Positions 54,140-64,000 of a DNA stretch of 64,000 bases are shown piece after piece; position 1 is the stretch's first letter; every line of letters starts with the position of its first letter. The notes under the pieces were generated by a model, which ran no database searches, had not been told where the DNA came from, and saw only the letters and a list, made by a program, of their open reading frames with translations. The translations under genes and the position numbers were made by a program. Source of the DNA: Myxococcales bacterium (GTDB lineage Bacteria; Myxococcota_A; Polyangia; Polyangiales; JADJMO01); NCBI GenBank assembly GCA_016709545.1, contig JADJMO010000027.1:71428-135427 (forward strand), read 5' to 3'.

Positions 54140-55913
54140 TTGACCGAGGGCGCGGCCCCTGGAATCGCCCCGGCCCCGCAGCTCACGGCGCGCGCGGTCG
54201 CGGCCGGCATGGCGCTCGGCGGCCTCCTGTGCCTGTCGAACCTCTACGTCACGCTGAAGACCGGGTGGAGCCTCGGCGTGACGCTCACGTCGTGCATCCT
54301 CGCGTTCGGTCTGTTTCGCGCGCTCGGCGCCCTCGGGCTCGTGCGCAAGGAGCTCACGGTCCTCGAGAACAACGCGATCGGGTCGGTCGCATCGGCTGCT
54401 GCGTTCATGACCGGCGGCGGGAACATGGCCGCCCTGCCGGCGCTGCTGCTCCTCACCGGCGCGCGACCAGCGGGCGCGGCGATGTTCCTGTGGTTCGCGG
54501 CGATCGCCGCGCTCGGGGTGTTCGCGGCGATCCCGATCAAGCGGCAGATCATCAACGTGGAGCAGCTGCCGTTCCCTTCGGCGGTCGCCACCGCCGAGAC
54601 GATCCGCGCCATGCACGGGGAGACCCACGCCGCGGGGACCGCGCGGAAGCTGTTCTTGGCGGCCGCGGTGGCCGGGCTCGTCACGCTCGCGCGCGATCTG
54701 CGGGCGCTCCCGGTGCACCTCGCGAAGGGTTTCGGGCTTCCGTTCCGGATCGGTGGCCGACCGGCCATCGACTACTCGCTCTCGCTCGACACGAGCCTCG
54801 TCCTGCTCGGTGGTGGGGCGTTGATGTCCATGCGCACCGCGTGGTCGCTCGTGCTCGGCGCCGTGGTCACCTATGGCGTCCTCGCGCCGGCGATGGTCGC
54901 GCGTCGGGTCATCGCCAGCGTCGACTACAAGACGATCGTCACCTTCACGCTGTGGCCGGGCGCGGCCCTCCTGGTCGCCTCGGGCGTCCTGTCGTTCGCG
55001 TTCCAGTGGCGCAGTGTCGCGCAGTCGGTCGTCGGCCTCGTCGACGTCCTCCGTCGGCGGCCCGACGCCGAGCCAGACCCGCTCGCCGAAGTCGAGGCGC
55101 CGCGGTGGTGGTTCCCGGTCGGCTTCGCCGTGCTGTCACCCATCGTGATCGTGCTGATGGCGCCTCTTCGGGGTGCCCTGTGCCGGCGTGATGGCCATCC
55201 CGCTTGCGCGTCGTGATGGGGGTCGTCGCCGCGCGCGTGACGGGCGAAACCGACGTGACGCCGACGAAGGCGCTCGGTCCGGTCACCCAGTTGATCTACG
55301 GCGCTGCGCTCCCCGCCAACGTCACCGCGAACGTGATGAGCGCCAACGTGACGGGCGGAGTGGGACTGCACGCCGCCGACCTCCTCACCGATCTGAAGAG
55401 CGGCTACCTGCTGGAGCGGATCCTCGCGCGCAGGTCCGGGCGCAGCTGGTCGGGGTGGTGGTCGGCGCGGCCGTCGTCGTCCCGGCCTTCACTCTGCTCG
55501 TGCCCTCGGCGTCGGTGCTCGGCACGCCGGAGTTCCCGGCCCCGGCGGTGCTGGTCTGGGCCTCGGTCTCGAAGGCGCTCTCGTACGGCGTCGCGGGGCT
55601 CCCCTTCGCCGCCCGGGTCGGAATCGCCGTCGGTGGAGGCCTGGGGCTCCTGCTCGCGACCCTCGAGCGCGTGCTCCCGGCACGCGCCGTCCGCTTCGTC
55701 CCGTCGCCGGCAGGGCTCGGCATCGCCATGGTGATGCCGGCCTCGAACGCGTTGACGATGTTCACGGGAGCCGCGATCGCCGCGCTGCTGCGCCGCTACC
55801 GCCCAGGCATCGCCATCACGTCCCTCACGCCGATCGCCTCCGGGCTCATCGCCGGGGAGAGCCTCACGGGCATCACGCTCGCGCTGCTCCGGGCTGCCGG
55901 GCTCGGCGTCTAG
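54140..55913 (+). CDS. OPT-family oligopeptide/metal-chelate transporter, three frameshifts
   Basis: About 590 residues with some fifteen transmembrane segments. The first part (LCLSNLYVTLKTGWSLGVTLTS), then NNAIGSVASAAAFMTGGGNMAALPAL and IPIKRQIINVEQLPFPS, matches the oligopeptide transporter (OPT) family, whose members move peptides, glutathione conjugates or metal-siderophore chelates. TTG start, two bases after the reductase stop. Small shifts at about 55163, 55200 and 55413 split the C-terminal third; the true path reads MGVVAARVTGETDVTPTKALG, then GADPRAQVRAQLVG. It is the likely route for the cluster's peptide product. Confidence 0.8.
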
Positions 55914-55917
55914 GGTC

Positions 55918-55948
55918 GCGAACCTCCCGCCCCCGAGTGCGGCTCCCA
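55918..55948 (+). promoter_or_regulatory. shared cluster motif, copy 3
   Basis: GCGAACC at 55918-55924 and CGGCTCCCA at 55940-55948, 15 bases apart, 22 bases before the start of the 54-residue protein, just past the OPT stop. A GAGGAGG ribosome site follows. Confidence 0.6.
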
Positions 55949-55970
55949 CGCGCGCACCGAGGAGGCTGCC

Positions 55971-56135
55971 ATGATGAAAGAGATCACGGTCAAGGAGCTC
56001 GCCGACGAGCTGTGCGCGCGCATCGACTCCACCAAGGGCATCGACTGCTGCAAGGAGGAGATCAAGCGGCTCGCCGTGCTCGCCGGCCAGAAGCTCGGGA
56101 ACGAAAAGATCCTCGTCGACTGGAAGGAGCGCTGA
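55971..56135 (+). CDS. 54-residue helical protein with Cys and CC
   Basis: Starts MMKEITVKELADELCARID, then KGIDCCKEEIKRL and ends ILVDWKER. Two amphipathic helices separated by a turn are likely, with one cysteine in LCAR and a CC pair in IDCCKE, placed so that three thiols could meet. A strong GAGGAGG site and motif copy 3 precede it. It is not leader-like; it could be a small thiol/metal carrier or a second product of the same regulon. No family recognised. Confidence 0.6.
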   Translation: MMKEITVKELADELCARIDSTKGIDCCKEEIKRLAVLAGQKLGNEKILVDWKER

Positions 56136-56143
56136 CCAGCCCG

Positions 56144-56299
56144 TCACTTCGGGTGGAACACCATGCCTTCCCCTTCGGCGCGCTCCACGTCGCGTCGCGT
56201 TGCGATGCGGGCCGCCCGCGTCCTGTCGAACGCGCGTCGGGCGAGGACGAGGACCACGATGCCGATGGCGGCCGCAGCGATGGCTGAGTAGATCATCAT
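56144..56299 (-). CDS. 51-residue single-pass membrane protein, tentative
   Basis: On the minus strand ATG at 56299 opens MMIYSAIAAAAIGIVVLVLARRAFDR, one clear transmembrane helix followed by a basic cytoplasmic tail ending FHPK. Hydrophobic composition followed by Arg-rich residues is what a real small membrane protein shows, but no homologue is known to me. It lies between two plus-strand cluster genes. Confidence 0.4.
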   Translation of the reverse strand: MMIYSAIAAAAIGIVVLVLARRAFDRTRAARIATRRDVERAEGEGMVFHPK

Positions 56300-56474
56300 G
56301 GCGGCGACTCGAGCAGCCGCCGTGCCGGCTCACGACGCGGCGAGTCGCTCACGATCAGCCTCCCACCACGCCCCGCTGGGGCGAGGTGGTCACGCGCTCC
56401 GGTCCCTCTGGGCGACGGAGACGCGAGCCACACCGCGACCGGGCACAGGGCACACGCCTTGCGTCGACCGCCGC

Positions 56475-58038
56475 ATGGCAGATCCCGGACAGAAGCTCAG
56501 CGGTCCCGACCTCGCAGCGGGCCTCGTGGCGAGCGAGCTCGCCGACGGCGCGATGCTCGTCGGTCACGTCGGCGACGAGGCGGTGCTCCTCGCGCGACGC
56601 GGGATCGAGGTGTTCGCGGTCAGCGCCGCGTGCACGCACTACGGCGGGCCGCTCGTCGAGGGGCTCCTCGACGGAGACACCATCCGGTGCCCGTGGCACC
56701 ACGCCTGCTTCAGCCTACGCACCGGCGAGCCGCTCCAGGCCCCGGCGCTGCGGCCGATCGCGTGCTGGGAGGTGGAGCGTCGGGGCGAGAAGCTGTTCGT
56801 CCTCGGCAAGGCAAAGAGGGCTGCGCCGCCGGTCCTGACGTCGCGCACGCTCGGCTCCGTGGTGATCGTGGGTGGCGGAGCGGCCGGGCTCGCCGCCGCG
56901 GAGACGCTGCGACGGGAAGGGTTCGCGGGGAAGCTCACGCTGCTCAGCGCCGACCACTCCGCGCCGTACGATCGACCGAACCTCTCGAAGGACTTCCTCG
57001 CCGGGACCCTCGACGAGGAACTGCTCCCTCTCGAGCCGGCGAACTTCTTCCTGGAGCACGAGATCGACCTCGTGCTGGACGCGCGGGTCACGCGGATCGA
57101 CGTCGGCGAACGGATCGTGGCGGTGGGCCAGGCCACGCACGAGTACGATGCCCTGCTCCTCGCGACCGGCGCGGAGCCCGTCCGGCTCACGATCCCGGGC
57201 TGCGACCTGCCGCACGTCCACTACCTGCGGACGCTGGAGGACAGTCGCGCGATCATCCTCTCGCTCGGCGCCGCGAAGCGCGTGGTCGTCCTCGGCGCCA
57301 GCTTCATCGGGCTCGAGGTGGCGGCGGCGCTGCGCGCCCACGACCTCGAGGTCCACGTGGTGGCCCCGGACGTGTGCCCGCTCGAGCGGGTGCTCGGCCC
57401 GGCGCTCGGGGACGAGCTCCGCGCCCTGCACGAGGAGCACGGCGTGGTGTTCCACCTGGCGCAGCGGGCCACTTCGATCAGCGCGACCGGCGTGACGCTG
57501 GACGACGGCGCGGTGCTCCCTGCCGACCTCGTCGTCGTGGGCATCGGGGTCACGCCCTCGCTCGCCCTCGCGGAGTCGGCTGGCCTGGTCGTGGACCACG
57601 GCGTCGTCGTCAACGGCTTCCTCGAGACGAGCGCCGCGGGCATCTACGCGGCCGGCGACATCGCACGCTGGCCGGACCCCCACACCGGGGAGCGCATCCG
57701 CGTGGAGCACTGGGTCGTCGCCCAGCGCCACGGCGAGATCGCCGCGCGAAACATGCTCGGGCGCCGGGAGCGGTGCGCGATCGTTCCGTTCTTCTGGAGC
57801 CAGCACTACGACGTGTCGCTCTCGTACGGGCCACGCCGTGAACTGGGACCACATCGAGGTGCTCGGGAACGTCGCCGAACGCGACTGTCGGCTCGATTTC
57901 CAGCGGGCGGGCCAGACGCTCGCGGTCGTCACCGTGGGCCGTGACCTCGAGAGTCTGCGCACGGAGGTCGCGTGGGAAGCGCGGACCGCGGCTCGTCCGA
58001 GGAGTCCGGCGGCGAGGCACCCGAGCGTCGGGGCGTAG
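56475..58038 (+). CDS. Rieske ferredoxin-FAD reductase, one frameshift
   Basis: The N-terminal 100 residues are a Rieske [2Fe-2S] domain: ACTHYGGPL and RCPWHHACF supply the Cys-His pairs. From residue about 130 comes a pyridine-nucleotide reductase: VIVGGGAAGLAAAE, DRPNLSKDFLAG, VVLGASFIGLEVA and YAAGDIARW. This domain order is that of AIFM3/Nfr-type proteins. Near 57835 the frame is lost; the continuation in the next frame, NWDHIEVLGNVAERDCRLDF and AVVTVGRDLESLRTEV, is the family C-terminal domain. About 521 residues. It probably moves electrons in the cluster, but may be an independent gene. Confidence 0.82.
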
Positions 58039-58044
58039 GCCGCC

Positions 58045-59712
<1,668 letters not shown>

Positions 59713-59754
59713 GACGCGCGGACTATGGCATGCGCACCGGCCGACGTGCAGGCT

Positions 59755-60273
59755 TCACGTGAGGGGCTCCACCTCGGCGAAGACGACCACGTAGTTGGTG
59801 CCGTACGCCTTGGCGCAGGCGGGACACGTGGTGTAGCCGAGGTACAGCTTCTTCAGCGTGCGTCCCTTCGCGGCCACGTGCCGGGTCATGTCCTCGCACC
59901 ACTTCGGCGCGTCACGGAACGGCCCTTCGTAGACCCTCGTGAGGAAGGTCCCCGAGATCTCGACCATCTCGGCTCCGGGGACGGGGCCGTCGACGTCGAT
60001 GTACAGGTCGCTGCGGAACGGCGAGCGCTCGTCGCTCAGCATCAGGTTGTGGGCGGCCTTCTCGTGCGCGGCCTCGATGAGCCGCATGGCGTGGGTGACC
60101 TTGCGGCCCATGTCGAGCGGGACGTGGAAGAAGCTGTGGACGCGCTCCTTGACGAACCGCTTGTGGTCCCAGGTCACCTCCTGGTCCTCGTAGGGGACGG
60201 GGTCGAAGGGCGGACAGCACCCCGTGGGCGTCACCGGGGCCGGCCCACCCGCCTGCGCGGTCTGGGTGGTCAT
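59755..60273 (-). CDS. conserved protein with CxxC end, generic 'hydrolase' family
   Basis: A 172-residue protein from ATG 60273. It begins with TPTGCCPPFDP, followed by a WDHKRFVKE turn, HSFFHVPLDMG, a YIDVDGPVPGAEMVEISGTFLTRVYEGPF strand region and the end LGYTTCPACAKAYGTNYVV with a CxxC pair. I recall proteins with this pattern labelled only as hydrolase, without proof. No signal peptide. The cysteines suggest metal binding or redox use. Bases 60274-60398, up to the dioxygenase gene, show nothing. Confidence 0.6.
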   Translation of the reverse strand: MTTQTAQAGGPAPVTPTGCCPPFDPVPYEDQEVTWDHKRFVKERVHSFFHVPLDMGRKVTHAMRLIEAAHEKAAHNLMLSDERSPFRSDLYIDVDGPVPGAEMVEISGTFLTRVYEGPFRDAPKWCEDMTRHVAAKGRTLKKLYLGYTTCPACAKAYGTNYVVVFAEVEPLT

Positions 60274-60398
60274 GGTCGAACTCCTTTCGCCGTCGAAGGA
60301 GTGACGCATCGCGCGTGCCGCCTTCGGGCCCCAGGCAAACCCAGCGGCGCGCCTCGTCCGGGACGCACGCCGCGCGATCGCGCGCACCCGCTGCGGCG

Positions 60399-61076
60399 TC
60401 AGGCCGAGGCGAGGACGAAGTCGTAGGTGGCCTTCTTGCCCGTGCCGTCGTCGACCGGCTTCATCACGAGCCGCGGCTTGATGTACGGATCGATCTCGTT
60501 GTACGGGTCGCCCTCGAAGTACAGCTGCGTGACGAGCTCGCGGTGGCCGGCGGCGGTGATCTTCACGTGCACGTGGGCCGGGCGGTACTGCGCGCCGTTC
60601 AGGTAGTGCCCGGGGATCAGCGTCTTGAAGGAGTAGCGGCCGGACGCGTCGACGATCACCCGGCCGCGCAGGCGGAACAGATCCGCGGGCGGCGGGAAGA
60701 TGCCGTCGTCGTAGGCGCCGGCGGCGTCCGCCTGCCAGACGTCGACGGTCGCGCCCACGAGGGGCGTCTTGCAGTCCGGGCCCAGCACCCGACCCGAGAG
60801 GGCGAAGCGGGTGCCGGGCAGGGTGGGTGGGTCGACGAGGTCGGAGCGCAGCGGCGCGCCGTCGCGGTAGTACGGGCCGAGGATGTTGTCGTCGGTGTCG
60901 AGGCACGCGGGGGTCGGCGGGACGACGTCGGCCTCGGCGATCGCGTCGGCCGTCGCGTCGGCCTCGGGCGTGGCGTCGGCGATCGATGCCGGTGAGTGTG
61001 CGTCTCGAACACAGCCGACGGCGAGCGACGCGACGCTCAGGGTACCGAGGCGGACGAACTGTCGACGGGTGGGCAC
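60399..61076 (-). CDS. exported intradiol ring-cleavage dioxygenase
   Basis: A 225-residue protein, GTG at 61076. TRRQFVRLGTLSVASLAVGC is a Tat signal with a lipobox, followed by an Ala/Asp linker. The enzyme part has the iron ligands of the 3,4-dioxygenase fold: Tyr in GPYYRDG, Tyr in GRYSFKT and the two His in RPAHVHVKI. It opens catechol-type rings with iron(III). Position outside the cytoplasm differs from classic catabolic enzymes but is seen in other secreted members. Confidence 0.85.
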   Translation of the reverse strand: MPTRRQFVRLGTLSVASLAVGCVRDAHSPASIADATPEADATADAIAEADVVPPTPACLDTDDNILGPYYRDGAPLRSDLVDPPTLPGTRFALSGRVLGPDCKTPLVGATVDVWQADAAGAYDDGIFPPPADLFRLRGRVIVDASGRYSFKTLIPGHYLNGAQYRPAHVHVKITAAGHRELVTQLYFEGDPYNEIDPYIKPRLVMKPVDDGTGKKATYDFVLASA

Positions 61077-61126
61077 GGAGGAAGCGTGACCGATTCTCGA
61101 GGCCAGGCATGAGAATGTTGCGACGG

Positions 61127-61153
61127 CGATTGTGTCACCCAGCGAGACAATCG
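61127..61153. promoter_or_regulatory. inverted repeat upstream of the dioxygenase gene
   Basis: Arms CGATTGTGTC (61127-61136) and GAGACAATCG (61144-61153) pair at nine of ten positions around a seven-base loop. It overlaps the last codons of the 200-residue gene and lies 50 bases before the dioxygenase start. No T-run follows, so an operator is as likely as a terminator. Confidence 0.35.
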
Positions 61154-61737
61154 TCGTCCGCGCGCAGATCCTCGGCGAAGTACCGCTTCGAGACGCGGCG
61201 ACCCGCCACTGCGAGGAAGAACATCCACTGGTCGAGCTTGCCGTGCCACTGGCAGCGCACGACCAGGCCTCGACGCGCGGTGTGGTTGCGCGCCGAGAGG
61301 ACCACTGAGACGCGCGAGCCGATCCCGAAGGCAGGCGCGGGCAGGTGAGCGGGGACGACGAACGTGGGCTCGGTCGGGGGCCGACGGCGGGGGAGCAGCT
61401 CTCCGAAGGCCCCGTCCCACAGCGCGTGGGTCTCGGCGGGACGCGGTCCGCGGCGCCCCTCGCGCTTGAGCCGCCGGCGCTGGGACTCGAAGGCGTGGAG
61501 ACGCACGAGGAACGCCCCGCGCGCGTCCGCGACATCCTGGCCCGCGCGGAGCAGCACGGTCGCCGCGTTGGGGACACCCGGGCTGAAGCCCTGGCGACGC
61601 AGCCGCGCGAGCACGCTGTCGAAGGTCACCTGGGCGAGGAAGGCGTAGCCCTCGACCATGGCGAGCAGCGCGAGGTAGCGTCGCCCGAGCGGCACCCGCT
61701 CGTCATGGAGGCGCCGCAGCTCGCGTGCGAAGCTCAT
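61135..61737 (-). CDS. hypothetical protein
   Basis: A 200-residue cytoplasmic protein from ATG 61737. The first 110 residues are helical and Arg-rich (ARELRRLHDERVPLGRRYLALLAMVEGYAFL), the last 90 beta-rich (SRVSVVLSARNHTARRGLVVRCQWHGK). The final residues AEDLRADDDCLAG lie over an inverted repeat. Not recognised. Confidence 0.5.
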   Translation of the reverse strand: MSFARELRRLHDERVPLGRRYLALLAMVEGYAFLAQVTFDSVLARLRRQGFSPGVPNAATVLLRAGQDVADARGAFLVRLHAFESQRRRLKREGRRGPRPAETHALWDGAFGELLPRRRPPTEPTFVVPAHLPAPAFGIGSRVSVVLSARNHTARRGLVVRCQWHGKLDQWMFFLAVAGRRVSKRYFAEDLRADDDCLAG

Positions 61738-61775
61738 GGGGACATCGGACCACTGCCGCCGACGGGCGAGCAAGG

Positions 61776-62807
61776 TCAGTGCGCGAGCTTGCAGCTGTCG
61801 GCGTCGGCGACCGCGCCGTTCGGCACGCAGCGTCCGGCGCTGCATCGCCAGCCGCGGCACTCGTCGCTCACCGTGCACGGCTGGCCGTCGAGCTTCCTCG
61901 GGACGCACTTGCGCGTCCCGGGCTCGCAGTAGTCGGAGCGCCTGCAGTTCAGTTCGGCAGACGAGCCTGGTTCGCAGGCGCCACCCGTGGGCGTCGGCGC
62001 GACGCACACGTGCAGTCCACTGTGGCAGTCGTTCGGCGCCGCGCAGGTCGGGTCGGGCTCGGAGCTCCGGAACCGCGGCGGCGTGCACGCAGCCCCGAGA
62101 GGCAACGGCGGCGTACACGTCTTGGTCGTCGGGTCGCACGTGAGACCCTCCGCGCAGCTCGGCCACACGAGGGGCGCGCACGACTCCCCCAGCGAGGCCC
62201 GCCGCAAGCAGCGTCGCGCGACACCACCCAGGTCCGAAGCGCAGATCAGGTCGCCGACACAGGTGTCGAGCCCGACCGAACACTCCTCCCCCTCGCCCCG
62301 GCGCTTGCGGATCGCGCAGACCCCGCCCGACGCATCGGGCGAGCGTCGGCACCCGACGCCCGCGGTCGTGCCTGCGCAGTCGCTATCGTCGGAGCACGTG
62401 CCGCCGAGAGGTGTTGCTCCGCGCCACACCTGAGAACAGGCGGTCATACCGACCAAGTCTTCTTCGACCGGGGCGTAGAACAAACGGAAAGGAGTGCCGC
62501 AGGTCTTCGTGTCACGCATCTTGGTCGCGAGGCAGATCGCGGCCGCGCTGGCGTCGTAGGTGCGACCGGCTGCCAGTCTGGCGCGACGATCTGCCTCGCA
62601 CGACTTCGCGTAGTTCGTCTCGCAAGCGGCCACTTCGGCGTCGAACTTCACGGCGTGGCAGCAGTCCACGAGCCGCGGGCAGTACGTCTTCGCAGCCGTC
62701 GTGCAGTAGGCCTCTTCGGGGATGGGGGTGATCGGGGCACCTTCCTCGACGACGCGCGCACCGCACGCCGACGTGAGGAGGAACAAGAGAGTCCATCGGG
62801 ATCGCAT
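61776..62807 (-). CDS. large Cys-rich lipoprotein with Dickkopf-like repeats
   Basis: A 343-residue protein: ATG at 62807, signal LFLLTSACG. Over 30 cysteines follow. The second half has repeated units of the form GxxCxxxxxC...G.C (for example GEECSVGLDTCVGDLICAS, GESCAPLVWPSCAEGLTCD, GGACEPGSSAELNCRRSDYC), a Dickkopf-N/EGF-like pattern common in myxobacterial outer-membrane proteins. Function unknown; binding or adhesion is a guess. Confidence 0.65.
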   Translation of the reverse strand: MRSRWTLLFLLTSACGARVVEEGAPITPIPEEAYCTTAAKTYCPRLVDCCHAVKFDAEVAACETNYAKSCEADRRARLAAGRTYDASAAAICLATKMRDTKTCGTPFRLFYAPVEEDLVGMTACSQVWRGATPLGGTCSDDSDCAGTTAGVGCRRSPDASGGVCAIRKRRGEGEECSVGLDTCVGDLICASDLGGVARRCLRRASLGESCAPLVWPSCAEGLTCDPTTKTCTPPLPLGAACTPPRFRSSEPDPTCAAPNDCHSGLHVCVAPTPTGGACEPGSSAELNCRRSDYCEPGTRKCVPRKLDGQPCTVSDECRGWRCSAGRCVPNGAVADADSCKLAH

Positions 62808-62905
62808 CGGCGCGCCGCTTAGCAGCCCGCGTGCCACGACGGAAGCGGCGTTCGCTCGCGTCCCGCTCGACCGACGCTGGCCCGCTTCGTGCGTTGGCGG
62901 CGAGG

Positions 62906-63499
62906 ATGATCCAGCGCCTCTTCGCTTCCGCAGTCGCCCTCCTCGCTCTGTCTCCGCTCGCCGCCGGCGCCGAGCCGCTCGGCCACGCGGGCCAGGTCAC
63001 GCTCGGCGTCGAGCGCGTCTTCGGCGTGCAGTACGCGAAGGAAGAGCGGCGGAGCGAGGGCTACACCTCCGTGAGCTTGTTCGGCGCGACCGGCGTGGAG
63101 GCCCTCACCACGCCGTACGGGATCCCGCGCTTCGGCATCGACTACTTCGCCGGCGAGCGGTTCAGCATCGGCATGTCCGGCACGTTCGCCCGACTCTCGC
63201 GGGGCGAGCTGAACGACGCCACGCACATCTACTCGTTCAACCCGCGCGTCGGGATCGCCATCCCGCTCGGAGAGAGCGCCACGTTCTGGCCACGCTTCGG
63301 CATGAACTACGTGAGCATGGGCAACGACCGTGACTCGGAGCACATCCTGGCGGTCAGCCTGGAGGCACAGTTCGTCTTCCGGCTCGCGGGCTCGGTGGGC
63401 CTGTCCTTGACCCCCACGGCGGACATCGGCGTGGAGGCCAGCGGCAGCAGGAAGATGAACCAGTTCGGCGCCTCGGGCGGCCTGGTCGGCTGGTTCTGA
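62906..63499 (+). CDS. outer-membrane beta-barrel-like protein
   Basis: A 197-residue protein. ATG at 62906 gives a cleavable signal (LLALSPLAAGA). The mature part has alternating beta strands about ten residues long (GQVTLGVERVFGVQ, FSIGMSGTFARL, HIYSFNPRVGIAIPLG, ILAVSLEAQFVFRL) and ends SGGLVGWF with a terminal phenylalanine, as outer-membrane barrels do. About eight strands are expected. The family is not recognised. Confidence 0.65.
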   Translation: MIQRLFASAVALLALSPLAAGAEPLGHAGQVTLGVERVFGVQYAKEERRSEGYTSVSLFGATGVEALTTPYGIPRFGIDYFAGERFSIGMSGTFARLSRGELNDATHIYSFNPRVGIAIPLGESATFWPRFGMNYVSMGNDRDSEHILAVSLEAQFVFRLAGSVGLSLTPTADIGVEASGSRKMNQFGASGGLVGWF

Positions 63500-63551
63500 G
63501 GCTCGACGAACACGAGGGTATCCCCGCCCCCGCCGTGCTCCTCTCCGCCCC

Positions 63552-63992
63552 ATGGAATGGACCCCTTGGCTCGCGAAGCTCCGCCAACTCCCCACGACGC
63601 TCGAGAAGGCCGGGCAGGCGTGCAACCTCGCGGTCGCTTCGTGTGAGCTCGAGATCAAGGCGCCCGCGGCTTCGGACGCGTTGCCCGCGCCGTGGGACGA
63701 GCTCGCGCGACAGTCGTCCGGGTTCCGCCTGCGCGTGCACTTCGAGAACGCCGCCGCGGTGGCGAGGACGTTCGACTTCGAGCTCACCCTCGAGGGCGCG
63801 GTCGACGGCGCGCTCGAGCTCTACGTCGGCAGCGCGCACGACGACACCGCGGTGCTGGACCTCGCGACGGGGACGATCGCGCTCGAGAGCGACCTCGGCG
63901 ACGAGACGTTCCCCTCGGCGAAGGGGTTCGCGACGTTCCTCCTGGACCGGATGGAGTCGATCGTGAACGACTCGATCGCCGGTTTGCTGTGA
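63552..63992 (+). CDS. hypothetical protein
   Basis: A 146-residue protein, ATG at 63552, no signal peptide. It begins EWTPWLAKLRQLP and later has FRLRVHFENAAAVARTFDFELTL and GALELYVGSAHDDTAVL, suggesting a beta sandwich with a C-terminal helix. Not recognised. It ends eight bases before the window edge. Confidence 0.5.
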   Translation: MEWTPWLAKLRQLPTTLEKAGQACNLAVASCELEIKAPAASDALPAPWDELARQSSGFRLRVHFENAAAVARTFDFELTLEGAVDGALELYVGSAHDDTAVLDLATGTIALESDLGDETFPSAKGFATFLLDRMESIVNDSIAGLL

Positions 63993-64000
63993 TCGGCCTC

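Overview
The window is very GC-rich DNA with codons ending mostly in G or C. It is densely packed with lipoprotein genes whose mature N-termini are Asp/Thr/Ser/Ala linkers, and it carries sigma-54 response regulators, an AgmX/PglI-type TonB-like protein, a MYXO-CTERM-like C-terminal anchor and a DUF6209 lipoprotein. Together these point to a chromosome segment of a myxobacterium (Myxococcota, probably Polyangiales-like). No rRNA, tRNA, CRISPR array, prophage or plasmid function was seen.

Layout. 0-10 kb: a DUF4262 protein with a histone-H1-like tail, a small zinc-motif membrane protein, a broken TIGR02996/leucine-rich protein, an intact ParD antitoxin beside a decayed ParE toxin, a DUF6209 lipoprotein divergent from a lone urocanase gene (hutU), then secreted lipoproteins. 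10-24 kb: an orphan MutS-type ATPase coupled to a DUF4139-like lipoprotein, a patatin, a short-chain dehydrogenase, an SMP-30-like lipoprotein, an NtrC-type regulator, an SGNH esterase, and a Tat-exported GMC oxidoreductase pair. 24-34 kb: a RAYT transposase, a DUF2723-TPR membrane protein, a second NtrC-type regulator next to a response-regulator diguanylate cyclase, a hydrolase, methionine aminopeptidase, and two copies of a palindromic intergenic repeat. 34-49 kb: cell-surface proteins (DUF6600, lipases, a phospholipase C-like and a lipin-like phosphatase), a TrmY-MnmA tRNA-modification pair, and a TPR/TonB-like/AgmX group.

The most interesting region is 49.4-58.0 kb. It holds a rhodanese, an ArsM-like methyltransferase, a 42-residue Cys-rich peptide, a radical SAM/SPASM enzyme, a class II glutamine amidotransferase, a thioredoxin joined to a thioredoxin reductase, an OPT-family transporter, a second small Cys-containing protein and a Rieske-FAD reductase. 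This looks like a RiPP-type pathway for a thiol-rich, possibly metal- or metalloid-binding peptide. Three of its genes share an upstream motif, GCGAACC-N14/15-CGGCTCCCA, that resembles an ECF-sigma promoter. 58-64 kb returns to housekeeping (cysS) and secreted proteins.

More than a dozen genes that look conserved are interrupted by single-base shifts, several in G, C or A runs. I read most of these as residual indel errors of the assembly. I annotate such genes over their full span and give the position of each shift. All functions rest on motif recognition by eye; no database search was run.
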